Position numbers and translations under genes: made by a program
The notes under the pieces: generated by a model
Database searches by the model: none
What the model saw: the letters and a program-made list of their open reading frames with translations, nothing else
Told to the model about the DNA's origin: nothing
From: Rhizobium sp. L43
Lineage (GTDB): Bacteria; Pseudomonadota; Alphaproteobacteria; Rhizobiales; Rhizobiaceae
Length of the DNA: 64,000 nt
Direction of reading: 5' to 3'
NCBI RefSeq assembly: GCF_002531725.1
Contig: NZ_NWSQ01000004.1
Coordinates: 124,001-188,000, forward strand
Shown here: positions 16,916 to 24,924 of the stretch, one piece after another
How positions within the stretch are numbered: position 1 is the first letter of the stretch
How the letters are laid out: every line of letters begins with the position of its first letter

Positions 16916-17659
16916 GTGTCCGAAAAAGTCGAAACCAAGCCGAACGCCCTCTGGGAAAATATCAAAGTCATCATCCAGGCGCTGATTTTGGCGATGGTGA
17001 TCCGAACGGTGCTGTTCCAGCCCTTCACCATTCCGTCCGGTTCGATGATGCCGACGCTGCTCGTCGGCGACTACATCTTCGTCAATAAGTTCGCTTACGG
17101 CTATTCGAAATATTCGCTGCCCTTCTCGCCCGACATCTTCAGCGGCCGCCTGTTCGGCGCCGATCCGAAGCGTGGCGACATCGTCGTCTTCCGCTTTCCG
17201 CCAAATCCTGAGGTCGATTACATCAAGCGCTGCATCGGCCTGCCGGGCGACCATATCCAGGTGACCGACGGCGTGCTCTACGTCAACGGAAAGCCGGTTC
17301 CGAAGGTGGCGGATGGTACGTTTACGTCGGATTACAAGCTCGATCCGGGCGCCGATGTGCCGGTCTTCCGCGAAACGCTCGACAACGGCAAGACCTATGA
17401 CACGCTCGATCAGTCTCCTGTGTCGCGCGGCGATAACACCCGTGAATTCATCGTGCCGGAAGGCCATTATTTCATGATGGGCGACAACCGCGACAACTCG
17501 CTCGACAGCCGCTTCGACGTCGGCTTCGTGCCGGCCGAAAATCTTGTCGGCCGCGCCAGCGTCATCTTCTTCTCGCTCGGCAACGACACCTCCTTCCGCG
17601 AAATCTGGAAGTGGCCGACGAACATGCGTTGGGACCGCCTCTTCAAGGTTGTTGAATGA
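16916..17659 (+). CDS. lepB: Signal peptidase I
   Basis: LepB cleaves signal peptides from exported proteins at the inner membrane. The 247-residue protein has one N-terminal membrane segment (about residues 17-33), the catalytic Ser43 in PSGSMMPTL and the general-base Lys104 in DYIKRCIGLPGD, followed by the MGDNRDNSLDSR box. It starts with GTG after AAGGAATAAG. Its stop overlaps the rnc start in ATGA, so the two are translationally coupled. Confidence 0.95.
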   Translation: MSEKVETKPNALWENIKVIIQALILAMVIRTVLFQPFTIPSGSMMPTLLVGDYIFVNKFAYGYSKYSLPFSPDIFSGRLFGADPKRGDIVVFRFPPNPEVDYIKRCIGLPGDHIQVTDGVLYVNGKPVPKVADGTFTSDYKLDPGADVPVFRETLDNGKTYDTLDQSPVSRGDNTREFIVPEGHYFMMGDNRDNSLDSRFDVGFVPAENLVGRASVIFFSLGNDTSFREIWKWPTNMRWDRLFKVVE

Positions 17660-18375
17660 GCAAGGCGCAGACGCTTTCTGCGGCGGACCGCGCAAAGCTT
17701 GAAGACCTGATCGGTCACGACTTCGCCGAAAAGGAACGCCTCGACCGGGCGCTGACCCATGCCAGCGCCCGCACGGAAAAGGGCGGCAATTACGAACGGC
17801 TGGAATTCCTCGGCGACAGGGTCCTCGGGCTCTGCATCGCCGAGCTTCTGTTTCGCACCTTCGGCACAGCGGCGGAAGGCGAGCTCTCGGTGCGCCTCAA
17901 CCAGCTCGTCAGCGCTGAAACCTGCGCTGCCGTCGCCGACGAGCTCAACCTTCACCTCTATATCCGCACCGGCGCCGATGTGAAGAAATTGACCGGCAAG
18001 CGCATGATGAACGTGCGGGCCGACGTCGTAGAAAGCCTGATCGCCGCGATCTATCTCGACGGCGGCCTCGAGGTCGCCCGCCGCTTCATTCTGCGCTACT
18101 GGCAGGGCAGGGCGGTCAGGGCCGATGGCGCCAAGCGGGATGCCAAGACCGAGCTGCAGGAATGGTCGCACGCGAAATTCGGCGTCACGCCCAACTACCG
18201 GGTTGATGAACGCAGCGGACCGGATCATGATCCGCGCTTCAAGGTGACGGTGGAAGTTGCTGGCATTAAGCCCGAAACCGGCGTAGAGCGGTCGAAGCGG
18301 GCCGCCGAACAGGTTGCGGCGACGAAGATGCTTGAGCGCGAAGGCATTTGGCAGCAACAGCCTGCCGGAAACTGA
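17656..18375 (+). CDS. rnc: Ribonuclease III
   Basis: RNase III cleaves double-stranded RNA in rRNA processing and mRNA turnover. The 239-residue protein has the signature YERLEFLGDRVL (residues 46-57, with acidic metal ligands Glu50 and Asp54), a second acidic patch near ADVVESLIAAIYLDGG, and a C-terminal dsRNA-binding domain from about residue 163. It overlaps lepB by 4 bases and is 7 bases before era. Confidence 0.96.
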   Translation: MSKAQTLSAADRAKLEDLIGHDFAEKERLDRALTHASARTEKGGNYERLEFLGDRVLGLCIAELLFRTFGTAAEGELSVRLNQLVSAETCAAVADELNLHLYIRTGADVKKLTGKRMMNVRADVVESLIAAIYLDGGLEVARRFILRYWQGRAVRADGAKRDAKTELQEWSHAKFGVTPNYRVDERSGPDHDPRFKVTVEVAGIKPETGVERSKRAAEQVAATKMLEREGIWQQQPAGN

Positions 18376-18382
18376 CGGGACA

Positions 18383-19324
18383 ATGACACAAGAAGAAGAT
18401 ATCGCGGCCGAAGCTGCCGCAGAAACCAGTGGTCCGACGCATTCGGGCTTCGTCGCGCTGATCGGGCCGACCAATGCCGGCAAGTCGACGCTGGTCAACC
18501 GCCTCGTCGGCGCCAAGGTGTCCATCGTCAGCCATAAGGTGCAGACGACGCGCGCGATCGTGCGCGGCATCGCCATCCACGACAATGCCCAGATCGTCTT
18601 CATGGATACACCCGGCATCTTCAAGCCGCGCCGCCGGCTCGACCGCGCCATGGTGACCTCGGCCTGGGGCGGCGCGAGGGATGCCGATCTGATCGTGCTC
18701 TTGATCGACAGCGAGCGCGGCCTGCGCGGCGATGCCGAAGCCATCCTCGAAGGCCTCAAGGAAGTCCGGCAGCCGAAGATCCTGCTGCTGAACAAGATCG
18801 ACCGCGTCAACCGCGAGGATCTGCTGGCGCTGGCGGCCGCCGCCAACGAGAAGATCGCCTTCGAACGCACCTTCATGATCTCGGCCGAAAACGGCTCCGG
18901 CTGCGACGATGTCATGGACTATCTGGCCAAGACGCTGCCGGAGGGGCCGTGGTATTATCCGGAAGACCAGATCTCCGATCTGCCGATGCGCCAGCTCGCA
19001 GCCGAGATCACCCGCGAGAAGCTGTTTCTGCGCCTGCACCAGGAGCTTCCCTACGCCTCGCATGTCGAAACGGAGAAGTGGGAAGAACGCAAGGACGGCT
19101 CTGTGCGCATCGAGCAGGTGATCTATCTCGAGCGCGACAGCCAGAAGAAGATCGCGCTCGGCAAGGGTGGTGAAACCATCAAGGCGATCTCGACTGCGTC
19201 GCGCAGGGAATTGTCGGAAATCCTCGAGCAGCCGGTCCATCTCTTCCTGTTCGTCAAGGTTCGCGAGAATTGGGGCGATGATCCCGAGCGATTCCGCGAA
19301 ATGGGTCTCGATTTCCCGAAATAG
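18383..19324 (+). CDS. era: GTPase Era
   Basis: Era is a GTPase needed for 16S rRNA maturation and 30S assembly. The 313-residue protein shows G1 GPTNAGKST (residues 28-36), G3 DTPG near residue 75, G4 NKID near 134 and a C-terminal KH domain with the GKGGETIK loop. I chose ATG 18383, seven bases after rnc, because it gives a normal length; an upstream in-frame start would overlap rnc by 62 bases. Confidence 0.96.
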   Translation: MTQEEDIAAEAAAETSGPTHSGFVALIGPTNAGKSTLVNRLVGAKVSIVSHKVQTTRAIVRGIAIHDNAQIVFMDTPGIFKPRRRLDRAMVTSAWGGARDADLIVLLIDSERGLRGDAEAILEGLKEVRQPKILLLNKIDRVNREDLLALAAAANEKIAFERTFMISAENGSGCDDVMDYLAKTLPEGPWYYPEDQISDLPMRQLAAEITREKLFLRLHQELPYASHVETEKWEERKDGSVRIEQVIYLERDSQKKIALGKGGETIKAISTASRRELSEILEQPVHLFLFVKVRENWGDDPERFREMGLDFPK

Positions 19325-19474
19325 CCACGGCAAGGATTTCACCGGCCTGACGCCAGTCCCTTGTTTCCGTAGAAAAAATCGGCCTCGTTGCGGAACGAAT
19401 CCATGCTTGGAGCATTCCTTGCTCGACGGTGCGCCGAGGGCGGGCCGCCGGTTTGCGCGACCGCAGGGGCAGGC

Positions 19475-20227
19475 ATGGCAACGTCGAGACGCGTCCACTC
19501 TTTCAAGACCCCTTGCGAGCAATGTCCGTTGCGGCCGCTGCCGCATTTCAGGGAATTCAGTCGCGACGAGCTGGAATTCGTCTCCCGTTTCAAGCGGGGC
19601 GAGCTTGCCGTCGATGCCGGCTCCACCATCCTCCTCGAGGGCGCACATAGCGCTCATCTCTTCACCGTGCTTTCCGGTTGGGGCTTCCGTTACAAGATGC
19701 TGGAGGATGGCCGCCGCCAGATTCTGAATTACATCATGCCGGGCGACCTGATCGGCCTGCAGGGAACGATCGCCGGCGAGATGCAGCATTCGGTCGAAGC
19801 GCTGTCACCGGTGTCCCTCTGCGTCTTCGAGCGCGACAGGCTGATGACGCTCTATAACAAACACGCCTCGCTCGCCTTCGATATCACCTGGATTGCGGCG
19901 CGCGAGGAGCGCATCCTGGATGAGCATCTGCTCTCCATCGGCCGCCGCACGGCGCTGGAAAGAGCAGCCTACCTGATCGCTTTCCTGTTCGAGCGCGGCC
20001 GGAAGCTTAATCTCTTCAACGGCCGTACATTCATCCCGATCACCCAGCAGCACATTGCCGATACGCTTGGCCTTTCCATCGTTCACACCAACAAGACTTT
20101 GAAAAAGCTCGGTGAACGTGGGCTGATCCGCTGGCAGGAGCGCGGCTGCGAGGTGCTGAACGGCGAGGAATTGATGGCTATATCAGGCTGGGAAGGGCTC
20201 GGAGAGAGCAAACGCCCCTTCATCTGA
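19475..20227 (+). CDS. Crp/Fnr-family transcriptional regulator
   Basis: This 250-residue protein has an N-terminal PCEQCPLRPLP motif, a cyclic-nucleotide-binding fold (about residues 30-145) and a C-terminal winged helix with the recognition region ITQQHIADTLGLSIVHTNKTL. It belongs to the Crp/Fnr superfamily. Only two N-terminal Cys (14 and 17) plus one more distant Cys are visible, so an oxygen-sensing 4Fe-4S cluster like FnrN is not supported. An earlier in-frame ATG at 19388 would add 29 residues of doubtful character. It separates era from recO together with a receiver protein. Confidence 0.82.
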   Translation: MATSRRVHSFKTPCEQCPLRPLPHFREFSRDELEFVSRFKRGELAVDAGSTILLEGAHSAHLFTVLSGWGFRYKMLEDGRRQILNYIMPGDLIGLQGTIAGEMQHSVEALSPVSLCVFERDRLMTLYNKHASLAFDITWIAAREERILDEHLLSIGRRTALERAAYLIAFLFERGRKLNLFNGRTFIPITQQHIADTLGLSIVHTNKTLKKLGERGLIRWQERGCEVLNGEELMAISGWEGLGESKRPFI

Positions 20228-20228
20228 T

Positions 20229-20271
20229 GCATGTCGCCCGGAAGTGTGCCGCGGTTGCGGGACAACGACAT
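20229..20271. repeat. Degenerate rhizobial palindromic intergenic element (copy 1)
   Basis: Right after the Crp/Fnr stop, ATGTCGCCCG (20231-20240) is roughly inverted in CGGGACAACGACAT (20258-20271), with AAGTGTGC and GCGGTT between. The core matches, on the opposite strand, the element at 24100-24148 (ATGTCGC, AAGTGTGC, GCGGTT in the same order). I recall this pattern as a widespread rhizobial intergenic mosaic repeat; that identity is from memory. Confidence 0.5.
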
Positions 20272-20547
20272 CACCCAAGACGTTTGCAGCATTCCTGGTT
20301 TCTCCGCCTCATGCGGTAGCCAACCCGCTTGCTTATGTCTTTTTTAAATGCGCATTAGCATCAGGGAAAATAAGGTTGGCCGTCATCCTTCCTCCGATTT
20401 GATTCTTATCGACCGGGCAGAAAAATGTTTTATTCGAAAATGGTGGCGGAATTCACCGATAGCGTGCCATGCGGGGCACCGGAGGGCGATGATGTTGGGG
20501 AAACGGCCGGGGCGCTGCGACAGGCGCCCGACGGGGGGCATAGAATC

Positions 20548-20910
20548 ATGAGCGCAATCCGTGTTCTGGTTCTTGAAGACAGTCTGATCATCGCGATGGA
20601 GGCGGAGGATATGCTGCGCCTTGCCGGCGTCGAGAGCATCGATATCGTCGGCAGCGTCGAGCAGGCAAGGGCTGCCATCGCGGCGCAGACATATGATTTT
20701 GCCCTTCTCGACGTCAATCTCGGCGAGGGCATGAGCTTCGGATTTGCCCGCCATCTTCTCGATATCGGCATTCCCTTCGGCTTCGTCAGCGGCTATTCCG
20801 ATACGGGCGATTTCCCGCCCGACCTTCAGCATATTCCGCTTTTGGTGAAGCCTTTCGACGAAACAGCGATGCGCGACTTCCTGCTGAGGCTTTCCCCGGC
20901 TGTCGCCTGA
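20548..20910 (+). CDS. Stand-alone response-regulator receiver protein
   Basis: This 120-residue protein is a single receiver domain with no output domain. The acidic pocket is EDS near residues 10-12, the phosphoacceptor Asp is in ALLDVNL near residue 54, the Ser of FVSGYSD is near residue 83, and the conserved Lys is in VKPF near residue 102. It could work as a phosphorelay intermediate. No histidine kinase gene is nearby. ATG 20548 follows GGGGGGC; a longer frame upstream lacks domain support. Confidence 0.85.
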   Translation: MSAIRVLVLEDSLIIAMEAEDMLRLAGVESIDIVGSVEQARAAIAAQTYDFALLDVNLGEGMSFGFARHLLDIGIPFGFVSGYSDTGDFPPDLQHIPLLVKPFDETAMRDFLLRLSPAVA

Positions 20911-20954
20911 CGCTGTCCATGGCTAAAGGGGCGCGATGACAGCAGCCAGGCCTT

Positions 20955-21012
20955 GCATTACAGCGCGTCTTATCGGACGCGCAAGGACGCTGTAACGCGT
21001 TGAATTATGCAG
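20955..21012. repeat. Small palindromic intergenic element upstream of recO
   Basis: TTACAGCG (20959-20966) is inverted in CGCTGTAA (20988-20995), and between them GCGTC and GACGC form an inner stem around TTATCG. GCAT at 20955 is mirrored by ATGC at 21007-21010. I recall very similar elements between many Rhizobium genes. It lies 40-95 bases before recO. Confidence 0.55.
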
Positions 21013-21049
21013 TAGGATGGATATTCGTCAGCCGTGAGGACTTCTTTCG

Positions 21050-21820
21050 ATGCAGTGGCAGGACCATGCGATCATCCTGGGCGTCAAGCGCCACGGCGAG
21101 ACGAGTGTCATCGCCGAGGTGATGACGCGTGATCGCGGCCGCCATCTCGGCCTGGTGCGTTCCGGCCGCTCGCGCGCCATGCAGCCGGTGCTACAGGCGG
21201 GCAATGCCGTCGAGGTCCTCTGGCGCGCCAGGTTGGACGAGCATCTCGGTGAATTCCGCGTCGAGCCGGTGACGTTGCGCGCCGCCCGCCTGATGGAAAC
21301 GGCGACCGCCGTCTACGGCGTCCAGGCGATGGGCGCGCTGCTGCGGCTGCTGCCGGAGCGTGATCCGCATCCACACCTCTTCGATGCGCTCGAAGTGATC
21401 CTCGATCACCTGCACAACCCGGCCGATGCCGGCGAACTCTTCGTGCGTTTCGAACTTGCGGTGCTGAACGACCTCGGCTTCGGCCTCGATCTTGCCGAAT
21501 GTGCCGCGACCGGCGCCCGTTCCGATCTCGTCTACGTCTCGCCGAAATCCGGCCGCGCCGTCAGCCGCAGCGCCGGCGCCCCCTGGGCGGACAAGATGCT
21601 GCTCCTGCCGCCCTTCCTCAGCGCCGAAGGCAATCATGCGGCCGACTTCGATAGTCTCGCCGCGGCATTCCGTCTGACGGGGTTCTTTCTGCATCGCCAC
21701 GTCTATGAACCGCGCGGCATCGAGGCGGCGGCGGCCCGCGACGGCTTCGTTCAGGCGGTGCTCAAGGCGCTCAATCCAGCCTTGCGGACGCTTTCCGGTT
21801 CGAATGGTATTTCCGCCTGA
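21050..21820 (+). CDS. recO: DNA repair protein RecO
   Basis: RecO anneals DNA and helps load RecA at gaps in the RecFOR pathway. The 256-residue protein begins [17 protein letters not shown], the usual start of the N-terminal OB fold, followed by [14 protein letters not shown] and a helical C-terminal domain with [15 protein letters not shown]. It follows era in gene order, as in other Rhizobiales, with the two regulators inserted between. Confidence 0.94.
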   Translation: MQWQDHAIILGVKRHGETSVIAEVMTRDRGRHLGLVRSGRSRAMQPVLQAGNAVEVLWRARLDEHLGEFRVEPVTLRAARLMETATAVYGVQAMGALLRLLPERDPHPHLFDALEVILDHLHNPADAGELFVRFELAVLNDLGFGLDLAECAATGARSDLVYVSPKSGRAVSRSAGAPWADKMLLLPPFLSAEGNHAADFDSLAAAFRLTGFFLHRHVYEPRGIEAAAARDGFVQAVLKALNPALRTLSGSNGISA

Positions 21821-21939
21821 CTTCCTTCCTTTCTTTCTTTCGCGCATTTTTTACCGGTGCAAAACATCCTCCGGATTTGGCGGTTTACCCGTATGGGAGC
21901 CCTTCCTATGTCTTTGAGACGCCAACCGAGGAGGATCTC

Positions 21940-22935
21940 ATGCTGACCAAGACCGCATCACCGACGACGATCACGCTCTGGAACGGCCGCGAATTTCCGC
22001 GTCTCGGCATGGGATGCTGGGCGATCGGCGGTCCCTTCTTTGCCGGCGACACGCCGCTCGGCTGGGGTGAAGTCGACGACGATGAATCCGTCGAAGCCAT
22101 CGACCGCGCCATCGAACTCGGCATCCGCTTCTTCGATACAGCCTCGAACTACGGCGCCGGCCACTCGGAGGAAGTGCTCGGTCGGGCGATCGGCAATCGC
22201 GACGATATCGTCATCGCCACCAAATTCGGCTTTGCCACCGATCCGCAGACGAAGCAGGCAACCGGCGCCTTCGCCGATGAGGCCTTCATCCGTCGTTCGG
22301 TCGAGACCTCGCTGCGCCGTCTCAAGCGCGATCGCCTCGATCTCCTGCAGTTTCATCTCAACGATTTTCCCCTGGCACAATCGGATGCCGTCTTCGATAC
22401 GCTGGAGGCGCTGCGCAGCGAAGGCAAGATCGATGCGTTCGGTTGGAGCACCGATTTTCCCGATCGCGCCGCCCGTCATGCCGGCCGCCGCGGTTACGTC
22501 TCGGTCCAACATACGATGAACGTTTTCGAGCCGGTGCCGGGGATGATTGCGGTGATCGAAGGCAAGGGGCTGATCTCCATCAATCGCGGCCCGCTGGCCA
22601 TGGGGCTCTTGACCGGCAAGTTCACCGCCGACAAGGCGGTAGGCGCCAAGGATGTGCGCGGCGCGGCCCTCGACTGGATGGTCTATTTCAAGGACGGGCG
22701 CATGGCCCCGGAATTCGCCGCAAGGCTCGATGCCGTCCGCGATCTCCTGACATCGGACGGCCGCACGCTGACGCAGGGGGCGCTTGCCTGGCTCTGGGCG
22801 AGGTCGCCGCGCACCCTGCCCATCCCGGGCTTCCGCACCGTCGCCCAGGTGGAAGAAAATGCCGGCGCGCTGGAAAAAGGACCGTTATCGGTGGACGTTA
22901 TGGCGGAGATCGATGCCGCACTCGATCGCGTATAG
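21940..22935 (+). CDS. Aldo/keto reductase
   Basis: This 331-residue TIM-barrel oxidoreductase shows the AKR features GIRFFDTASNYGAGHSEE (Asp and Tyr of the tetrad, near residues 64-81), VIATKFGF with the catalytic Lys, and the DLLQFHLND strand with the His. A C-terminal IPGFRTVAQVEENAGAL segment binds NADP(H). ATG 21940 follows GAGGAGG. The substrate is unknown. Transcription runs into the large palindromic element at 22942. Confidence 0.85.
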   Translation: MLTKTASPTTITLWNGREFPRLGMGCWAIGGPFFAGDTPLGWGEVDDDESVEAIDRAIELGIRFFDTASNYGAGHSEEVLGRAIGNRDDIVIATKFGFATDPQTKQATGAFADEAFIRRSVETSLRRLKRDRLDLLQFHLNDFPLAQSDAVFDTLEALRSEGKIDAFGWSTDFPDRAARHAGRRGYVSVQHTMNVFEPVPGMIAVIEGKGLISINRGPLAMGLLTGKFTADKAVGAKDVRGAALDWMVYFKDGRMAPEFAARLDAVRDLLTSDGRTLTQGALAWLWARSPRTLPIPGFRTVAQVEENAGALEKGPLSVDVMAEIDAALDRV

Positions 22936-22941
22936 GTGGGG

Positions 22942-23092
22942 CGCAATTTCCTCCCTCATGTGCCCGTCACAGGAATCCACCCACCGCGCGGACGCGCGGT
23001 GGGTGCCTCTCATACCCGAAGCAGAGTCTCCTGCGCCCAAGGACTTGGGCGCACGGGATTCCTGTGACGAGCACAGGAGGGAGGAAATTGCG
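22942..23092. repeat. 151-bp three-armed palindromic element
   Basis: The outer arms 22942-22978 and 23056-23092 are 37-base inverted repeats with only about two mismatches. Inside are a perfect 13-bp hairpin (22978-22990 with 22993-23005) and a perfect 10-bp hairpin (23032-23041 with 23044-23053), both centred on GA. CTCT/AGAG in the middle part could pair as a minor stem. It starts 6 bases after the aldo/keto reductase stop and ends 47 bases before the convergent MOSC stop, so it can act as a bidirectional terminator or mRNA-end stabiliser. Similar GGATTCCTGTGACGAGCACAGG elements are common in rhizobia, from memory. Confidence 0.8.
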
Positions 23093-23139
23093 ACATATAC
23101 GGGAAAGCCGCCATTCGAGCAGCTCTTCCGCAATTCGAC

Positions 23140-23997
23140 CTACCCCCCTGCGCGAACCTTCAACGCCCAGCCTTCCGGCCTTTCTTCGACGATTCGAACG
23201 GTGTCACCCGTCGTGATCCTGCCGCTGCCGCGCGGCGTGACGTTCCAGCCGAACAGCGGGCCGGGCACGCGGCGGTCGGCCGACATGCGGATGCGGCCCA
23301 TAGCCGGCATCGGGTTGGGCCCTTCGCGTGAGCCGGTCAACTGGTCCTGCGTCGTCATGATGCAGCGCGAGCAGGGTTTGACGAGATCGAAGCGGATGCC
23401 GGCGATTTCGATCGCCGCCCAGCGGTCCTCCGGCCAGGCCTCGTCGATATCGATGACGATGTTCGGACGGAAGCGTTCCATGCCGACGCTGCCTTCGCCA
23501 TGGGCGGCGAGATCGGCATTCAAAGCCTTCAGCGAGCCGGTCGTCGTCACCAGGATCTGGTAGCCGTCCGTAAAGGTGACCGGCGTGCCTTCGCCGGCCC
23601 ATTCGGTATTCGCCGTCCGCCGCGCCTGGCCATCGAAGAAGACCAGCCGCACCTGACGGCCAAGCCATTCGGAAAGCTGGCGGTTGCTGTCGGGATCGGC
23701 GACAGCGGCGCTGACGGTCGATTTCCACACGGTCACATCCATGCGGGTTTCGGGCCGAGGCGGCGGCACCGATATGTCAGGCCGTCCATCCATCAGCAGC
23801 CGGAAGGCGCCGGATTCCGGCCGCAGCGCGATGCGGGCGAGGTCCGGCAGCTCCCGCTGGGTGATGAAGTGACCCTTGGGATCGGTGATCATTGCCCGCC
23901 GGTCGCCTGACAGTCCGTGGGCATCGATCTCGGCGGCGGCCAGCGCAATGCCGCGGGCGCTCTTGAGTGGGTAGATGAAGAGGTCGCTGATACGCAT
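23140..23997 (-). CDS. MOSC-domain protein (YcbX-like)
   Basis: This 285-residue protein has an N-terminal MOSC beta-barrel (YPLKSARGI start, residues 9-17) and a C-terminal MOSC domain with KPCSRC (near residue 210), whose Cys is the usual molybdenum-cofactor ligand. MOSC proteins such as YcbX reduce N-hydroxylated compounds or carry Moco sulfur. No 2Fe-2S ferredoxin domain is fused, unlike E. coli YcbX. It is downstream of an HD gene with a repeat element between. Confidence 0.88.
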   Translation of the reverse strand: MRISDLFIYPLKSARGIALAAAEIDAHGLSGDRRAMITDPKGHFITQRELPDLARIALRPESGAFRLLMDGRPDISVPPPRPETRMDVTVWKSTVSAAVADPDSNRQLSEWLGRQVRLVFFDGQARRTANTEWAGEGTPVTFTDGYQILVTTTGSLKALNADLAAHGEGSVGMERFRPNIVIDIDEAWPEDRWAAIEIAGIRFDLVKPCSRCIMTTQDQLTGSREGPNPMPAMGRIRMSADRRVPGPLFGWNVTPRGSGRITTGDTVRIVEERPEGWALKVRAGG

Positions 23998-24020
23998 GCC
24001 GTTCTCCTGGGTCTCGTCCC

Positions 24021-24148
24021 CTAAAGCGCGTCGCGAGCTTCCAGATTCGCTCCTTGCGCTTTAGCTCTTTGTTTTTACGTATGTCTCGGCAAAAGCGTTT
24101 CACGCTTTGCCTGGCAAAACCGCTGCACACTTTTGCGCGACATTCTTT
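24021..24148. repeat. Rhizobial intergenic mosaic-type element (copy 2)
   Basis: Two palindromic modules lie side by side. CTAAAGCGC (24021-24029) is inverted perfectly in GCGCTTTAG (24056-24064). ATGTCTCGGCAAAA (near 24081) is imperfectly inverted in TTTTGCGCGACAT (24131-24143), with the short hairpin AAAGCG/CGCTTT between them. The end reaches the stop codon of the HD gene. The module order matches mosaic elements (RIME-like) I recall from rhizobia. Confidence 0.65.
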
Positions 24149-24791
24149 AGATTTCATCCATGAAGGCCGAGAGGAAATCGCGCAGGCTTTTGTCACGCGC
24201 GGCCGCCAGCCTGCGGCCGGTCTCGGTCTGGAACCCGTCCGCCAGCTTGAACAGCTTCGTCCGGAAATGGTCAATGGCATAACGCTTGTCGTCGAGCGGG
24301 CGGTGTTCCGCCGCCGGGTCGAACGGATCGTAGAGCCCCGATCCCAGTCGTCCGGCGATATAGAAACAGCGGGCGGCGCCGACCATGCCGATCGCGTCCA
24401 GCCGGTCGGCATCCTGCAGGATCTTCGCCTCCAGCGTCTGCGGCGCCACTCCGGCCGAGAAACTATGCGCGGTGATCGCATGCGCCGCAGCCTCGATATC
24501 CGCCTTTGTCCAGCCGAGCTCTGCCAGGATCGCCGATGCCTTTTCCGCGGCCAGAGCCGATGCTTTTGCCCGCAGCGGCGAATTCTTCTCGACGGCGACG
24601 CAGTCGTGCAGCAGCACGGAAGCGGCAAGAACCCGCCCGTCACCGCCTTCTCCAGCATGGATGCGCATGGCGTTCCTGAAGACGCGCAGAATATGGGAAA
24701 GATCGTGCGAGCCGTCGTCGCCGTCGGCCGCATGCGCAATCAGCGCCGCCGCCAGCGTTTCGTGAGGGGAAAAGGCTTCAGCCTCGAACAT
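24147..24791 (-). CDS. HD-domain phosphohydrolase
   Basis: This 214-residue protein has an HD metal site: SHDLSH (His33), LLHDC (His62-Asp63) and a later Asp in QDADRLDAIG near residue 128. It resembles the YedJ-type HD proteins. The likely activity is phosphate-ester or nucleotide hydrolysis with a divalent metal; the substrate is not known. The stop codon is embedded in the end of a repeat element. Confidence 0.82.
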   Translation of the reverse strand: MFEAEAFSPHETLAAALIAHAADGDDGSHDLSHILRVFRNAMRIHAGEGGDGRVLAASVLLHDCVAVEKNSPLRAKASALAAEKASAILAELGWTKADIEAAAHAITAHSFSAGVAPQTLEAKILQDADRLDAIGMVGAARCFYIAGRLGSGLYDPFDPAAEHRPLDDKRYAIDHFRTKLFKLADGFQTETGRRLAAARDKSLRDFLSAFMDEI

Positions 24792-24924
24792 CGCGCCACC
24801 TGTTCTGAGAAAGGTTAAAGCATAGGCTGCAAGCCGATGCCGGCCAAAGCATGCGACAGGGAGGCCTCCGCTATCGCAGCCGATTTTTTAGCGGCTTGCC
24901 ATGCGAGTCGCAATCGAGCGAATC

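Noticed and set aside
22942-23092. CRISPR array or rRNA fragment as explanation of the repeats
   Set aside because: The repeats are inverted rather than regularly spaced direct repeats, and no cas gene or rRNA sequence is seen anywhere in the window.
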